A program made the position numbers and the translations under genes. From positions 117,261,641-117,325,640 of the forward strand of contig NC_045428.1 of NCBI RefSeq assembly GCF_902635505.1: DNA of 64,000 nucleotides, in the 5' to 3' direction. The notes below the pieces were generated by a model, which did no database searches, was not told the DNA's origin, and worked only from the letters and a program-made list of their open reading frames with translations. Positions 25,015 to 37,800 of the stretch are shown here, piece by piece (positions within the stretch are counted from its first letter, which is position 1; each line of letters begins with the position of its first letter). This DNA is from Sarcophilus harrisii (Eukaryota > Chordata > Mammalia > Dasyuromorphia > Dasyuridae).

Positions 25015-25245
25015 TTTGCAAAGCACTTTATAAATGTTAACTCATTTTATTCTCACAACAACCCTGAGAGTTCTCCATTATCCCCATACCCTCGACCCTC
25101 TAGTTAGAAGTCTTCACTTAACTTAAATGTTTATTGACTAAGTGACTTGCCTCTTGCACACAGCTAATATGCTGGGTTGTATTTGAATCTAGGACTTCTT
25201 GACCCCCCCCAAGTCTAATACTGCCATCTAGTTTCCTCTTTAAGC
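25015..25245 (+). repeat. MIR/CORE-SINE copy in the intergenic spacer
   Basis: gtttgcaaagcactttataaatgttaactc...tgacttgcctcttgcacacagctaatatgctgg...tgccatctagtttcc. 24720-25014 to its left is unrecognised. Confidence 0.75.
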
Positions 25246-25369
25246 TCTCCTAAGTGGAGATTGCAGTTTTCATGAACCATTTTTATTTTCTGTTCCTCTT
25301 TGAATATTTCCATATAAGTATTTCCATGCTTACATTTGCTGGTGTTAGTCAAGTTTAAAATAGAAAGAA

Positions 25370-26880
25370 AAAAAAAGAAAATACATTTATTTCCCTACAA
25401 TTACATGTAAAAATAATTTTAACATCCTTTTTTTAAATTTTGTGTTCCTCATTTCCAATGGAGCAGTAATGAACTGAAACAGCTATGCCCAGCGAAAGAA
25501 CTCCGGGAGATGACTAAGAACCATTACATTGAATTCCCAATCCCTATATTTATGCACACCTGCATTTTGGATTCCTTCACAGGCTAATTGTACAATATTT
25601 CAGAGTCTGATTCTTTTTGTACAGCAAAATAACGGTTTGGTCATGTATAAAAAAAAAAAAAATTGTGTTCCAAATTCTTTCCTTCCTCCCCAACCTCTTA
25701 ATTGAAAAGGCAAGCAATTCATTATAGGTCATGCATGTATAGCCATGCAAAACATTCTCATAATAATCATGATGTAAAATAAAAGACAAAAAAACCCAAG
25801 AAAAATAGAATAAAAAAGTATTCTTCAATCTGTATTCAGATACTATTAGTTCTTTCTCTGGGGAGTGGATAGCATTTTTCATCATAAGTCAGAGTGGTCT
25901 TGAATCATATTGTTGAGAATAGATAAGTCATTGGTAGCTGATTATCTTATACTATTGTTGTTAATTTATGTAGTGTACATTTCACTTTGTATCAGCTCAT
26001 GGAAGTCCTTCCAGTTTATTCTGAGAGCATCCTATTCCATCATAATTATATAACAAAATTTGTTCAACCATTCCTCAATTAATGGGCATCCCCTAATTAA
26101 TGGGCATTCCCTCAATTTCCAATTCTTTGCCATCAGAAAAGTGCTCTTATAAATATTTTTGTACATATAGGTCCTTTCCTTTTTTGTTTTATCTCTTTTG
26201 GGATACAGAGCAATAGTGATTCTGCTAGATCAAAAGGGATGCATGGTATTATAGCCCTTTGGGAATAGTTCCAAATTGCTCTACAAAATGGCTGAATCAG
26301 TTCACAAATTCAACAAGGATACATTAATATATCATTTTTCTCACATCTCTTCCAATAGTTGTCATTTTCCTTTTCTGGCCTATTAGCCAGTATAATAGGT
26401 ATGAAGTAGTACCTCAAAATTTTTAAGTTTGCATTTCTCAAGCAATAGTGAGAACATTTTTTTTTTTTTTTACTATGGCTATATATAACCATGATATATC
26501 TGATATACATATATATGCACATATATATAATATAATGATTTGGCTATAATTAGCTTTGATTACTTCATCTGAAAACTGTTCTTATGAATGACTCTTATAG
26601 TTATAAATTTGACTCAACTCTTATCTAATGTTTGAGAAATGAAACTAAAAGAAACTTGCTTCAAAAAATTTTTTCAGTTACTATTTCTAACTGTATTTCC
26701 CTTCATACTATCCCCACCCCTCCCCCATGTATTCTATTCACTCTCCTTTTTAATCAGTCCCTCCTCAAAAGTGTTTTGCTTCCCCCAATCTTCCCTATCT
26801 TCTATCACCACCACCTGTGCTCTTATTTCCTTCCCCTGCTACTTTCTTGTCAAGTAACACATTTCTATACTCATTTGGCC
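25370..26880 (-). repeat. older L1, minus strand, with nested younger L1
   Basis: 3' end and ORF2 C-terminus read antisense from 25370 to about 26660 (aattaatgggcatcccc; ccaaattgctctacaaaatgg; catttctcaagcaatagtg). 26690-26860 is pyrimidine-rich L1 spacer sequence. The nested copy lies at 25449-25662. A small internal duplication of attaatgggcat(c/t)ccct is visible near 26080-26115. Confidence 0.8.
25449..25662 (+). repeat. 214-bp nested L1 3' fragment ending early in poly-A
   Basis: Starts tcatttccaatggagcagtaatgaac and ends ...gtttggtcatgtat plus a run of A. Nine-base duplications ttgtgttcc are at 25440-25448 and 25663-25671. It lacks the last ~180 bp of the 3' UTR present in the 38.2-39.1 kb copy. 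Confidence 0.85.
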
Positions 26881-27189
26881 AACTGTTCGACCCCTTTAAT
26901 AGCTGAAAGATGAGAGCTCCCTATGTAAAGTGCTACTGATGATTCAGTGGCTCTCAAAGCTTACCTCTGGTTTGCCTGGTCTGTGCTGTACTGTGCTCCA
27001 TTCTTATTCTGGTGTGACAGACCACTCATGCTGACTTAAATTGTCTTTGACTGGAAAATTATTTCACCCCATCTTTTTGTTAATTCTGCTTCTCTAGGAA
27101 TTGTTTTATGGTATTATTTAATGGTGTTCGGAGGGATTTTGGGAAGAGCTCAGATAAGTTACTGCCTTTTCTCCATCCTTTAAAATTAT
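26881..27189. other. unrecognised intergenic sequence
   Basis: No gene or clear repeat seen. Confidence 0.4.
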
Positions 27190-27345
27190 GATTATTGTTG
27201 TTGTTGAGGCAATTGGGGTTAAGGGACTTGTCCAGGGTTACGCAGCTAGGAAGTGTTAAGTGTCTGAAATCACATTTGAACTCAAGTCCTCTTAACTTAA
27301 GGGCTAGTGCTCTATACACTGCCCACCTAGCTCCCCAAATTGTTA
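27190..27345 (-). repeat. tRNA-derived marsupial SINE, antisense
   Basis: aggcaattggggttaagggacttgtccagggttacgcagctagg...gtgctctatacactgcccacctagctcccc is the reverse complement of the 'ggcagctag' SINE. Confidence 0.85.
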
Positions 27346-27599
27346 CTATTTTTAAAACAAATTTAAACTCAGGTCTTCAGATTAAATTCAGCTACTTCCT
27401 TTACTGGATGTCACTCTCTCGATTGGGTTTCTTAACCTATTCTATATCATAGCCACCTTTGGCACTCTGATGAAACCCTTCTCAAAATAGTGTTTTTAAA
27501 AGCATAAAATAAAATAAGTAGGATTATAAAGATTCATGAAGATAAAGATGGGATTTTTTCTGCCTTTCATATCATATCCACAGACCACTTTCTTTCTCC

Positions 27600-27990
27600 C
27601 GTTAAGAAACTCTGATCTAAATGTTCCATGGGCTACTCAAACTCGACTTACCCAAAACTGAATTCATCATCTTCCCCCTTTTAAACCTATTCCTCCACAT
27701 TTCCTTCTTTCTTTTAAGAGCACCGTAATCCTCCCAGTTATTCCATAGTCAGGTGTCTGATTTTTCCCTCTCACCCACCCTTCAGTATCTTAGCTATGCA
27801 ATCAATAGCCATGTCCTGTTAATTCTATTTCCACAAATTCTCTCACAACTCTCCCCTGCTTTTCACTAACACTGTTACTATCCTAATAGAAATCTTCACT
27901 GACTGTCCTGAGTGTTTTTTTACATTAGTTATTATCTTATTTTGACTATTACCCACCTCAAGGTAGTAGTGACATACATTTATGCCTCTA
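27600..27990 (+). repeat. L2 LINE fragment
   Basis: Sense-strand L2-like sequence (caaaactgaattcatcatcttccccc; ctcacaactctcccctgctt; ttgactattacccacctcaa). Confidence 0.55.
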
Positions 27991-28149
27991 GAAGTGAAAT
28001 TAAGTGATGAGTTAAGCCAGTAATATTTGAATTATTACTATCATTACTTAAGAGTTTACTAAAACTGCTCATGAACTCACATGTGTGTCAGCACTTTTAA
28101 ATATTTAAGAATACCTGAAGATTGGAGAGTTTTCTGAGGAATGACATCA

Positions 28150-28226
28150 GAAATGGAATTTATATTTATATATATTATATATATATATGTGTGTGTGCAT
28201 ACATACATATATATATATATATATAA
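28150..28226. repeat. (TA)n/(TG)n low-complexity tract
   Basis: Alternating TA with a short TG block. 28227-28800 to the right holds nothing recognised. Confidence 0.85.
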
Positions 28227-28804
28227 ACAAAAACATTATTTCCATAAATTATACTGCTGTCCAAAATTTGCCTTGCCACATGGATATTGATACTTGTATT
28301 CAGTGTGGAAAAGTCCAATATAAGAACTGTGACTCAAAACCAAGGCTTTCCCCTCAATTGTGGGGAAAAAAACAGCAGAAAGAAGCAGAAAAGGCTATAG
28401 ATAAAACACAGGTACTGGACTAAAAGTCTATCTTCATTTATTCTTTTGGATTGCTTTATGTCTTTCTCCAAGCATAGGTGAGTGATCTTGATTTGGCCAT
28501 TCCCAGTCTTGGTGATATCCTTGTGGATATGGAATGTCAGAATCTCCCAGTCCCTTTATTGTGGCCAACCAACAGAGGAAGAATTTCCTGCTTTGAAGAG
28601 GATGGTTACTGCACATCAGCTCTAAGATGATTGCTCAGAATTCTTTGGAGTTGCCATTTGGGGCAGTTCCTGACCTTGTTGACTATGGTGAACAAGCCAG
28701 GGATAGGGGACACTCTATAGCAGCCAGTGCCAGGATGTCAATGCAGAATTAGGCCCCTGCATTAGCAATACAATCAGAGAAAGGCAGTTGCAAAACAGGC
28801 CAAG

Positions 28805-28965
28805 ATAATATTGATAGGTTTTGATGAGATTGAATATGAAGGATGAGAGACAGTGAGGAGTTACTGCTGATAACCAAAGGTTCAGACTAGGACAATGGTG
28901 GTGGTCTCAGCAGTAATAGAGAAGTTAGGTGGAGAAAGGTTAGAGTTAAGAAGTAACAATCCTAG
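28805..28965 (-). repeat. L2 LINE fragment, antisense
   Basis: gaatatgaaggatgagagacagtgaggagtt...ctcagcagtaatagagaag matches antisense L2. 28966-29432 to the right is unrecognised. Confidence 0.5.
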
Positions 28966-29432
28966 ACTCAATGAAGTGATGGAAGGTCCTCTATAACTGG
29001 TACAAACTAAAATAGAAACAGATGCCTCAAGTTTCCTTAGAAAACAATTGTCTTTATGGTAGTGTAACTATTTTGTTAAAAATTTCCCAATTACATTTCA
29101 ATCAGGTTCTGGGTAGCAATGAGCGCTATATTTTCCTCTACTCTAAATCATAAGGCCCTTACCTACAAAACGTGGAAGATAATGGGAATAATGACCTAAT
29201 CATTTCACTCATGGAAGCTAGGCCAAATTTTCCTTAAAAGGTATTGAAGCCATCCTTGAGACTTGATTGGCCCAGGGAACAAAAGACTCAGGCTGAATTA
29301 ATTTCCTGATCATTTGAATAGCCCCAAGGAGCTCCAGGTGCTCTTTGGCTCTTTGATGCTTGTGGAAAACAAGAGTCTCTGCTGAATCACTAGAGCATCC
29401 TTTTTATACAACCTCCTCCTCCTCCTCCTTCC

Positions 29433-29870
29433 TCTTTTTTTTTTTTTTTTTTGGCGATTTCTTTTTTTTATTTATTTTTATAAAACTTTATTTTTAAAAC
29501 ACATGCATAGTTTTCAACATTCACTCTTGCAAATTCTTGTGTTCCAATTTTTTTCTCCCTCCCTTCTCCCCCACCATATGGCAAGTAATCCAACATATAT
29601 GTTAAACATGGGCATTTTTCTACACATTTTCCCACAATTCTCATGCTGCACAAGAAAAATCAGATCAAAAAGGGGGAAAAAATGAGAAAAGTAATAACAA
29701 AAAGTGAAAATGCAATGTTGTGATCTATACTCAGTTCTCTGGCTCTCTCCATCATAAGAACATTGGAACTGGCTTGAATCACTGAAAAGAGCCAAACGGA
29801 TCATATAAGAATTGATCATCACATAAAGTTATTGCTGTTGTACAACCTTCTGATGCTATGTCAAAGTAAT
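29433..29870 (-). repeat. L1 3' end, antisense
   Basis: T-run, then cacatgcatagttttcaacattcactcttgcaaa...gctgcacaagaaaaatcagatca...ctctctccatcataagaac, a marsupial L1 3' UTR in reverse. Confidence 0.85.
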
Positions 29871-29974
29871 TCTCCTTTTTACAACTGTCTTATCTTGTTA
29901 CAATGTTGGACCTAAACTATTAGGAATTTGACTTGAGTCAAGTCCATCCTTAAACACTTTTCTTTGGAAAAACT

Positions 29975-30475
29975 TTCATCACGTAAAGCAGAGTGAAGTG
30001 AGCAAAACCAGGAAAATATTGTACACAGAATTAGCAACATTGTTTAATGATTAAAGATTGATTTAGGTCTTCTCAGCAATATAATGATCCAAGACAAGTC
30101 AAAAAGATTATGAGGTAGAAAATGCTATCTACATCCAGAAAAAGAACTGATGCATACTATTGAAGCATTAGTTGATCAATTGAAGATTGAAGCATGCTAT
30201 TTTCGATTTTATTTATGTGTGTTTTTCCTCTTTTCTTCTGTTTCTTCTTTCACAACATGACTAATAGGGATATATATACATAAAAACTTTTTTACATGAC
30301 TGCATATCTATATGTATATATAGATGTATACATTTACATATCAAATTACTTAGGGAGGAAGAAGGGAGAAGGAAAAATTTACAACTCAAAATTTTATATA
30401 AAAATTAATTTTAAAAATTGTCTTTATATGTAATTGGAAGAAAATCCTATTTAAAAGAAAAATAAAAGATACTAT
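29975..30475 (+). repeat. older L1 3' end
   Basis: agagtgaagtgagcaaaaccaggaaaat...aatgctatctacatccagaaaaag...ttctttcacaacatgactaat...gtaattggaagaaaa. Confidence 0.85.
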
Positions 30476-30514
30476 AGATAATGAACAAAACCAAAAAAAC
30501 ACAAAATAAAAACC

Positions 30515-30805
30515 CTACAACTTTCAGCAGCTACCCATTGCCTCTGGATAGACTCCTTTGGCTTTTAAGACTTCATAAACTGGCTCCAAGTTTCTTTTCC
30601 ATCATTAATTCACATTACTCCCCTTCACATACTTTACATTCCAATCAAACTAAACTATTAGCTATTCCTGGAATATCATATTCTCTCTCTCACATCTCTA
30701 CTTTTATGAATTCTTATTTTCCTTCAAATTCTTATTTTCTTCAAATATTCAATTTTCCTTTCCAGGTTAGGTATCTTTCAGATTCCAATGCCAACCTTAC
30801 TATCA
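30515..30805 (+). repeat. L2 LINE fragment
   Basis: agctacccattgcctctgga...cttcataaactggctccaag...attactccccttcacatac is L2 ORF2 3' sequence. Confidence 0.8.
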
Positions 30806-31806
30806 GCTAATCCAGGAACCACATATCCTGATCTATATCTTGCCACTGGACCCAGATGGCTACTAGCCCTCCCTTACTTAAATCTCATTGATTTGCATGT
30901 CCTGGCATCACCTCTGTGATGTCATGGCCCTTTCTTTTTGCCCCATAAAAGTAACTCCTTCCCTCAGCTCTTCCTCAGCTGTAAAATTTAGTTGTCTCCC
31001 TACCGGATTGACATTGTTGTTTTTATATGTAGCCCAAAAGTCACCATCTTCTTAGTCAATCAGAAACTATTTTCTATATGCCATCATCAGTCTTTATTTA
31101 GTGACTAAAATGCATGCCAATTATTAACAAGGGAGCAAGTATTTAAAAACTAACCATATTTGTTAAAGTCCCTGTCTTTTGACATCTTTCCTAACCTCAA
31201 GAGGCTGTTGTGATTGAATTAAACTGTTTAGCAATTAAAAAAAAAGAAAAAGAAAAACCCTTATCTATCTTGAATGACTATCTTTTTATTTGCTTTCAAA
31301 AAAAATCAAAATTTGACAACTAAGATAGGTAAGAAAAATATATACATATATTATGTTATATCCACATTTTATAAAAAGTTTCTGTACAATTTTACGGGAA
31401 CTTTTTCCGTGCTGTTAAAATATTGAATGCCTTGTATATGAGGTTTTCATTCTTCCTAATTAGTTCTTGCTTTCTCAGGACAACACCTATTTTAAGAGAA
31501 AAAAAAAAAATGTTTGTGTCTGGGGCTGTTTTTTGACCAAAACTTGCTCAGTGTGGAATTACTAAAGTATACAGAGAAATTTTACTAAGATGTTAATTAT
31601 TTAAACAAACTTTATTTTATATAATACCTGCTTTGACTCCTTTCTTCCATAATTTGGCATTCACAAGTTTGCTGGTTAGGTTTCCCTAGGGGCATGCTAA
31701 TCACAAGATCTAGATTTCCGAAAACAATAGCTAATGAGCCCCTATCAGTGACCTTACCTTTAATAGTCAGGAACCAGCATCAGCTCAAAGCAAAGGCATT
31801 TATTTA
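30806..31806. other. intergenic sequence, possible LTR-like segment
   Basis: No gene. 31670-31800 has a reverse-strand LTR feel (AATAAATGCC just right of it), but I cannot define ends and do not call it. Confidence 0.3.
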
Positions 31807-31922
31807 TTTTATTTTATTTTATTTTTTTGATAACTTTTTATTGACAGAACCCATGCCAGGGTAATTTTTTATCCCTTGTACTCACTTATGTTCAGATTTT
31901 TCCCCTCCCTCCCTCCACCCTC
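31807..31922 (-). repeat. extremely 5'-truncated L1 (116 bp) with 14-bp target duplication
   Basis: T-rich tail, then gataactttttattgacagaacccatgccagg, the reverse L1 3' end. Flanks are identical caaaggcatttatt at 31793-31806 and 31923-31936. Confidence 0.92.
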
Positions 31923-32039
31923 CAAAGGCATTTATTAAGATGATACAGTGAGAACAATAGATTAAAAAAGATTTCCTTCATAAACCTGGGGCATACTTTC
32001 CTATTAATATACCCAGCATTTGTGGGACGATTAAGTACA

Positions 32040-32180
32040 AACTTAGAATGTTTTTATAGAGCTTAGAGATTTTTATAGCTGCATTACATGGGGCCAGAAC
32101 CAGATTAAAACGTAATTGGGAGATGTTTAACAAAATAAATAAAAATACAATAAAACAGATAATATCCACATTTAAAAACT
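32040..32180 (+). repeat. interspersed repeat sharing 'ccagattaaaacgtaattgg'
   Basis: ccagattaaaacgtaattggga...tttaacaaaataaataaaaat...acaataaaacagataat recurs, in two copies, at 35532-35800. Family unknown to me. 32181-33440 to the right holds no gene. Confidence 0.55.
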
Positions 32181-33439
32181 AAGCCAATGGGTAGCCTAGA
32201 GGGACTATTATGTTCTGATTAGTGGCTATTTGCCACTGGAATAAGCCATATGGAGGAGAACATAGGTGGTAGAAGGTAGGGTGGTTACTATAATGACTGT
32301 TATTTGCACCAGGAGTCAATAGAAGCCTATAAATAGGGAAAACAGGACTGAATAAGAGGCATCGTAAGAAGTAGTCCCAGGGGAAGCAAACATAGCAGGA
32401 AAATGGGAAAGCAGAGACTTTGGAGAGTTATTAGCATGGAAATGGAAGAGGTTATGCAGCTATGAAGTTGTCATTTTGAACATGTCTGGGCAGATTACCT
32501 CTTTGCAAAATTCATATGGAGAAGAAACTGCTGATTTCTTATTTTCTTCTTCCCCACCCCTCCTTTCTGGAAAGAAGTATACTGTCTCCTAATTCTTCCT
32601 CTTCCCCCTCCCCCAATCTTCATTTCTTAATATTTTGTTGTCTGCTTTTTCTTTCCTTTTCCTTTTCTTTCTTTCTTTCTTTTTTTTTTTTTTTAATATA
32701 AGTATGGTTACTAATCTATGTGTTTCATTACTCAAATGCAACAGAGAAAGATGATGAGGGAAAAGGGAAATCTGACAGAGAAGTGAATTTTTTTTCCAAC
32801 TGTGATACATGTTCATTAGGGCAACTTTTCCAGAGTAGGGGATAAGAATCCCATATGGGAAAATTGTTGGTTCGATTTTACCATTCCCCTGGAGTAATGA
32901 GAGAAGACTTCAATCTAGATATTTCTAGAAAAACAAGTCAATTGTTTTGTTGACAGAGGAGGTTGTGTTGAATTGGGGTCCGGGCTGCTATGAGAGATGA
33001 AACACTTTCTCTTCCTCAACCAACTGAAAGGAAAATCAAGCCATTCATGAAAGGCTGAAGCAAGAGATAATATACACAATAAGGAGAGGTAGAGACTGCT
33101 TGCAGCACAACATAGCAACACACTACCCCCTGCTAGACTCCTGCCATTTGGATTCTCAAGTTAAAGTCAGTGCTTGGTTCTCCTGAACTCCATGAGACAT
33201 AAATTTTCTTTTTTCTTCCTTCCTTCCATGTGGAATAGAGAGATAAAGTAAAGAACTTACAGGAATGTGTGAATTCTTTTTCTGTATTTTATTTTCATTA
33301 TTTCTGTGTTTCCCCTCTGACCTGTATATGTACAGGCCCATATTTACTTGAGCCTTGGCCAACTATAAATATATTTATTTAACCTGAGCTGAATGACATT
33401 TATCAGTATTTGATATTTATCTGTATTTAGTCTATTAGC

Positions 33440-33775
33440 TTGACCACTGTCTACTTAATTATTTGAAGCCTGAAGGCCTGATTTTCTGTTTCCTAGAAAT
33501 TAGGATTTTGGGGAAACAGAAATTTTCCATTCCAATCTCTCCAAATAACAACAACTAATTAGATGCCTCAGCCCCCATGCTCTATTACTTGTGATGTAAT
33601 CTCTTGTATAAAAGCTGTGTATCTTTACTATTTCTTTAGCCCTCTTACCACGAGCTTTCTCTTTCCCTTATCTTGTGGTGGGACAGCTCACCCTCTGGAG
33701 GTTTAATAAACAACTTTTTGCTTTCTATTTTGAGTGATCTCTGAGTAATCATTTTGGGTAAGGGTCTTCTACATC
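33440..33775 (+). mobile_element. LTR of an endogenous retrovirus (fossil)
   Basis: Plus-strand LTR layout: TATA box (tataaaag near 33607), then a poly-A signal (aataaac near 33705) and a terminal segment ending ...gggtcttctaca. No internal retroviral sequence is adjacent. The left boundary is uncertain. Confidence 0.65.
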
Positions 33776-33781
33776 CCATAT

Positions 33782-33920
33782 ACTTCCTTCCTTCTTTCCT
33801 TCCTTCTTTCCTTCCTTTCTTCCTTTCTTCCTTCCTTCCTTCCTTCCTTCCTTCCTTCCTTCCTTCCTTCCTTCCTTCCTTCCTTCCTTCCTTCCTTCCT
33901 TCCTTCCTTCCTTCCTTCTT
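33782..33920 (+). repeat. (CTTC)n microsatellite
   Basis: Long cttc array, pure over its right part. Open frames on both strands here are artefacts. Confidence 0.97.
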
Positions 33921-33944
33921 CTCTTTCTCCCTCCCTTTCTTTTT

Positions 33945-34127
33945 TCTTTTTCTTCTTTTTTTTATTAGAACTTTTTATTTTCAGAACATATGCATAGTTT
34001 TCAATATTCATCCCTGCAAAACCTTGTGATCCAAATTTTTTCTCTCCCTTCCCTCTACCTTTCTTCCCTAGACAGCAAGTAATCTAATATATGCTAAACA
34101 TGTGCAATTCTTCTCTCTATATATGTG

Positions 34128-34186
<59 letters not shown>

Positions 34187-34425
34187 ACAATTACTGTGCT
34201 GAGAAATCAGATTAAAAAGGAAAAAAAATGAGATAGAAAACAAAATGCAAGCAAACAACAACAAAAAGAATGAAAATACTATATTGTGATCCATACTCAG
34301 TTTCCACAATCCTTTCTGGATGCTGATGGCTCTCTCCATCACAAGTCCATTGGAACTGGCCTGAATTATCTCATTATTGAAGAGCCACATCTGTCAGAAT
34401 TGATCACATAATCTTCTTGTTGCTT
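33945..34425 (-). repeat. L1 3' end, antisense, with (TA)n expansion
   Basis: ttttattttcagaacatatgcatagttttcaatattcatccctgc ... gctctctccatcacaagtcc. A (TA)n tract at 34120-34184 has grown inside the 3' UTR. 34426-34889 to the right is unrecognised. Confidence 0.88.
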
Positions 34426-34889
34426 TGAGACATAAATTTTAAAGGGGTAAAGGATAGGGAGATCAAATCGTATAAAAAACAGCAACCTACATTAGAAGTA
34501 GAACTTTTCTGCATATAAGAAGGCTGGGGAACCATTTTGCAGCTGTCACCCTATGATCCAGGCCCACCTATTGTACTTGGAATTGGACAGCCTAGATCAC
34601 TTTACAAGCTAGAAAAGGACATGATCAAGAAAGAAGGCACAGAGAGCTAGCAATTTGGCCTTATCAGCCATGATCTAGTCACTTGTGTATCCTTCAATAA
34701 ATTTGGCTTCAAATATTTAAATTATGTACATAAATGTATTTCTTTAGTATGTTTGCTGGCTTCCCACAAAATCACCCATTTAGAAAAATGACAAAGGAGT
34801 TTAATTAGTTGTCCTCCCATCCTCCTCATGAATTACAACAATAACGTACCATGGTTTCAAAGATAAAAATGAACAGTTTTTCTCCTTCT

Positions 34890-37800
34890 AGGAGCTTACA
34901 GTTGTCAATAAGCATTTCTTAAGTGATTACTGTATTTATTTATGATCTAAGAGACAAGACAACATGCAAACAATTATTTACAACCAAGATATGTATATAT
35001 GTACAAAAAATTAGAGATAATCTTATTGGAGGCAAGGCACTAGCATTAAAGAGGAATTTGGAAAAGCATAGAAGAAGATAGGATTTTATCTGGTTCCTGA
35101 AGGAAATAAGAGAGGGCAGGGAGCAAGAGATGAGGAAAGAGAGGATTCTAAGTATGAAGAGCAGCCAGTGAAAAGACACATTTGGAAGGTAAGTATTGTG
35201 TTGTGTGACTCCATCAGAGAATATGTAGCAGGGAGTAAGGAAGGTATGAGACTAGAATGGGGGTGTGTTGGGGAAGGGGAGGGAGAGGGTATGTTATGAA
35301 AGACTGAATGTCAAAGAGGATTTTTCTATTTGATTCTGGAGGCAATAGGAAGCCAGTGAAGTCTTTTGAATAAAGAGTTGACATGGTTGGAGCCATGCTT
35401 TAGGAAGATCATTTTGATAGTTGAGTATAATAGAGATGTCAAACCTGGATTAGCAGCTGGCTATGAGGGATAATCAACACCCCCAAGAGTGTTTAACATT
35501 AAATATTTATTAAATCTTATAAATATTTATGAAATATTTAACAAAGTAAATACAAATACAACAAGACACACAGATGTTAATATGTGGTTTTCTAAGTAAA
35601 TATACATCAGTGAGAGATTCTTGTGTAGGGTTTAGTAGCCTCTGAGATCCTCACTACTCCCAAGAGCAGCCTGCACCAGATTAAGATGTAATTAGAAAAT
35701 ATTTAACAAAGCAAATACAAATACAATAAAACACAGATAATGTTAATATGTGGTTTTCTAAGTAAATATACACCAGTGGGGGATTCTTATGTAGGGCTTG
35801 AAGACGTTTGGTTTTACTTGTTTGTCATCACTAGAGTCTGAATGGAATGGAGTAGGGAGAGTTTAGTGACAAGGTTATTACTATAGTCCTTATACCAGGA
35901 CAAAACACTTTCTATAGTCCAGGTATAAGGCAACTAGACCTATACCAGGGCCCATACCAGTGTAGTTGCAGAGTCAGAGGAGAAAAAGGGGGCACATATT
36001 TAGTGTGTCTTGAAATTGGTAGAATTCATAGGACTTGGGAATTGTTTGGAGATAGCAAAGAGACAATGAGGAGTTGAGAAGGACACCTGGCTTTTGACCT
36101 GGTGCCTGAAAGGATAATGGCACCTTCAACAGTAATAAGGAACTTAGGAAGAGGGGAGATTCAGGGGAGGAAAAAATAACATTCATTTTGGACATGTTGA
36201 GTGTAAGGTAAGTTAGTGACATGACTCTAGAGATCTAGAGAGTTGAGAATCAACTCAATGATAGGTAAAACCATGAGAGATGAAAACTCATTAAAGAAAA
36301 AAGTATAGGAGAAAAGGGCTCAGGTCAGAACCTTGGGGTTCACTCATGATCAGTGGGAGTGACTTGGATAAAGATTCAGAAAAGGAGATGAGCAGTCAGA
36401 CAGGTAGGTAACTAAGAAAGAATGGGTTCTCAAAATCTAAAGAAAAGATGTTATCAAAAGACAATCTCAAAGGATACAGAGAGGTCAGTGCTGAAAACTG
36501 AGAAAAAACCCTTAGTTTTGGCATTCAAAAGATCATTAGTAACTTTGGAGAAAGCAATTTCAGTTAAATTTTGACGCTGGACGTCAAACTACAGTGAATT
36601 AAGCAGAGAGGGAGAGGAAATAAAGTGGAGGCAGCAATTATAGATAGTCTCAAGGTGGTTAGCCAACAAAAGCAAGAAAGATAGTTGACAATAGTCATCA
36701 GAGAAGAATGAATTAAATGAGGGTTTTTTGAAGATGGAGAATACATCTCTCTGTTTGTAGGCAGTAGAGAAGTAACTGGCAGATATGCAGAGATGGAAGG
36801 TGAATCAGAGTGAAAAGGCTAAAAGGGGCCAAACTGTTGGAGAAGATAAAAGGGAATTAATGAATCAATATTTTAAAAGTATGTGGAGGATTTGCCTTGG
36901 CTAAAAGAACAGTCATTTTGTTTTTCACTCCATATAGGAGGAGATGGAGGGGAAACATCTGAATGATGTGAGATCACACCAAGAGGAGAGAGTTCTAGTC
37001 AACTTTTTTGATGAAATATGCCAGAGTTCTCAGCTCAAAGGGTAAAGGGAGGGTGAGCCATGGAAGATTTGAAGAGGGATGAAAAGATTTGGAAAATGTG
37101 TTGAGGGAGGCAGACTGGTCTATTTAGGGAAATAGAAAAGAATTGCCTTGTTTGAATGACAGCCCAGTTGATAATGCATGACAAATTTATAGTGGACCCA
37201 GTCAGCAGAATTTCATGATTTTTGCCCATTTTATTCAGTTGATTATGAATAGTAGCGGAGACAATTGAGTGCAATACAAAATTGGGGTTTGATGCAGCAC
37301 ATTGTTGATAGAAAAAAGGGGCAAAAGACTCAAAAAATGAGGAGTGTGTAGAGTTCAACTGGTTTTCCAGGGATCAAGATGGGGAACAGAGATGAGCATA
37401 GGTAACATAGGGTGAAGCTCTGGGAAAGAACTGAAGGGGTGGAGAGTATAGAGGAAAATAGAGGAGTTAAATGTTGCAAAGCTAAGGAAGAGGTGGAATG
37501 ACAATAGATTATGCTCTGATAAAGGAATTTCAGACTTTATGAACATGGAAGTGAAACTTTTCTGAGTGAAGGGAAAATCAAGAGTATGACTTTCTACGGA
37601 GGTGGGGTCAAGGAGTAGGTTATCAATAATGAATAAATTGAAAAACTGGTAAATTAGAGTGTTTGAAGGATTAACACAATGCATATTGAAATATTTTATT
37701 ATTGGGAGAAAAGAAAGACTGAGCGAGGTACTGAATTTATACAGGAAGGAGAGAGAGTCCTGGATGTCAGTTGGTAACAGCTCCTAGAATCTTGTTTGAG

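Noticed and set aside
33782-33920. Tandem array as a CRISPR-like repeat
   Set aside because: A simple tetranucleotide microsatellite without spacers.
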